DNA of 64,000 bases, from positions 4,030,001-4,094,000 of the forward strand of contig NZ_CP110012.1 in the NCBI RefSeq assembly GCF_025947365.1, written 5' to 3'. The notes under the pieces are model-generated. The model was not told the DNA's origin, made no database searches, and saw only the letters and a list, made by a program, of their open reading frames with translations. The DNA comes from Flavobacterium sp. N502540 (GTDB lineage: Bacteria; Bacteroidota; Bacteroidia; Flavobacteriales; Flavobacteriaceae). Position 1 is the stretch's first letter, and every line of letters starts with the position of its first letter. A program made the position numbers and the translations under genes. This document shows, piece after piece, positions 63,211 through 64,000 of the stretch.

Positions 63211-64000
63211 ATGAAAAAACAATCCTCAAAAGCCTTATTGACTATGGCTTTGTTTGTTGGAGTTTCTTCTGTCTGGGCACAGCAAACACCTCCTGCAACA
63301 GTAGTAAATCCTGTTAACAATTACGATTATCACGATGCGTTTGGACCAAATTTTTATACTAAAAATGGAACACCAACGCGTTCTGCAAATGGTCAGCCGG
63401 GAGTTGAATATTGGCAAAACAGAGCCGATTATCAGATAACGGCAAAATTAAACGGAACTACGAATGAAATTATTGGTACAGATGAGATCACTTACACTAA
63501 TAATAGTCCCGATAAAATGTCATTTGTGTGGCTGAATTTAGATCAAAATCTATTTAAAAATGATTCACGAGGAAATGCGGTAGTGCCGCTTACAGGAAGT
63601 CGTAATGGGGCCCAAGGACAGGTTTTTGACGGAGGTAATAAAATTAAATCTGTAAAAGTAATTTCAGGAGGAAAGAAAAAGACTGAAATTGAAGCAAAAT
63701 ATGTAATTACAGATACCAGAATGCAGATATTTCTTCCGGAAACATTAGCATCAAAAGGAGGAGCTGTAAAAATTAAAATTGAGTTTTCGTTCATTGCGCC
63801 TTTTGAAGGATCAGACAGAATGGGAGTTTTAGAAACTAAAAATGGTAAAATTTTTACGATTGCACAGTGGTATCCACGTATGTGTGTGTACGATGATATA
63901 AAAGGATGGAATACTGCACCATATTTAGGTGCGTCAGAGTTTTACTTAGAATATGGAAATTTTGATGTAAAATTAACGGTACCTGCAAACCATTATGTTG
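63211..64000 (+). CDS. M1 family metallopeptidase, N-terminal part; 3' end outside the window
   Basis: The frame opens at ATG 63211 and is still open at 64000 (263 complete codons). It has a signal peptide (ALLTMALFVGVSSVWAQ) and then the N-terminal beta domain of exported M1 aminopeptidases: PGVEYWQNRADYQITAKLNG, GTDEITYTNNSPDKMSFVWL, FTIAQWYPRMCVYDDIKGW and YLGASEFYLEYGNFDVKLTV. The zinc motif HExxH lies beyond the window, so catalysis cannot be judged here. Confidence 0.85.
   Translation, partial: MKKQSSKALLTMALFVGVSSVWAQQTPPATVVNPVNNYDYHDAFGPNFYTKNGTPTRSANGQPGVEYWQNRADYQITAKLNGTTNEIIGTDEITYTNNSPDKMSFVWLNLDQNLFKNDSRGNAVVPLTGSRNGAQGQVFDGGNKIKSVKVISGGKKKTEIEAKYVITDTRMQIFLPETLASKGGAVKIKIEFSFIAPFEGSDRMGVLETKNGKIFTIAQWYPRMCVYDDIKGWNTAPYLGASEFYLEYGNFDVKLTVPANHYV

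Overview
The window is a low-GC chromosome segment from a Flavobacterium-like member of the Bacteroidota. Three things point there. Promoters have the form TTG-N17-20-TAnnTTTG and genes lack clear Shine-Dalgarno sequences. Type IX secretion (T9SS) genes are present: an adhesin with a gliding-motility C-terminal domain, a PorP/SprF protein and PorD. The gene order bamD-rpoZ-coaBC-porD-recN and the family set (DUF6495, DUF6913, DUF3575, Bacteroidota-type omega) are also typical. I see no rRNA, tRNA, CRISPR array, complete insertion sequence or prophage.

Layout. 1-7.9 kb: the end of priA, an orphan LytTR regulator facing it, the rpsF-rpsR-rplI operon, a large TonB-dependent receptor and a DUF6495 gene. 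7.9-9.15 kb: an AT-rich gene-poor stretch. 9.15-24.7 kb: a surface-adhesin locus with a 4,203-residue repetitive adhesin, its PorP/SprF partner and an OmpA/PD40 protein. 24.9-41.5 kb: housekeeping genes (ligA, a 5'-nucleotidase split in two, dapA, bamD, rpoZ, coaBC, porD, recN, fabV, a glycosyltransferase, coaE, a two-component pair). 41.5-46.2 kb: an accessory island with a repetitive palindromic element, a tiny stand-alone transcription unit and a five-gene RtcB-PrfH RNA/ribosome repair operon. 46.2-64 kb, mostly minus strand: acyl-ACP thioesterase, miaA, an ion channel, an exonuclease/GIY-YIG fusion, a four-helix-bundle gene between inverted repeats, a PLP homeostasis protein, 3-hydroxyacyl-CoA dehydrogenase, an oxidoreductase, a LytS/LytTR pair, prolyl oligopeptidase, pcm, an HTH-Fic protein, a decayed lipoprotein gene, smpB, a VF530 protein, a DUF3575 protein, GNAT, aldose epimerase and the start of an M1 peptidase.

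The strongest candidate for a little-described system is the operon at 42080-46122. It encodes RtcB RNA ligase and PrfH, a release-factor homologue with a GGQ motif. Related RtcB2-PrfH pairs are known to rescue and re-seal ribosomes nicked in the 16S decoding centre. Here the pair sits with three further genes: a basic CxxC protein I do not recognise, a protein with several zinc-ribbon-like Cys pairs, and a TPR protein. Terminators flank the operon and two adjacent palindromes lie upstream. Other points of interest are the adhesin's 24-unit array with a 1,212-bp internal duplication, a 27-codon ORF with its own promoter and terminator, a MITE-like element, the flanked four-helix-bundle gene, and a lipoprotein remnant beside smpB. 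All functional calls come from reading motifs; no database search was run.
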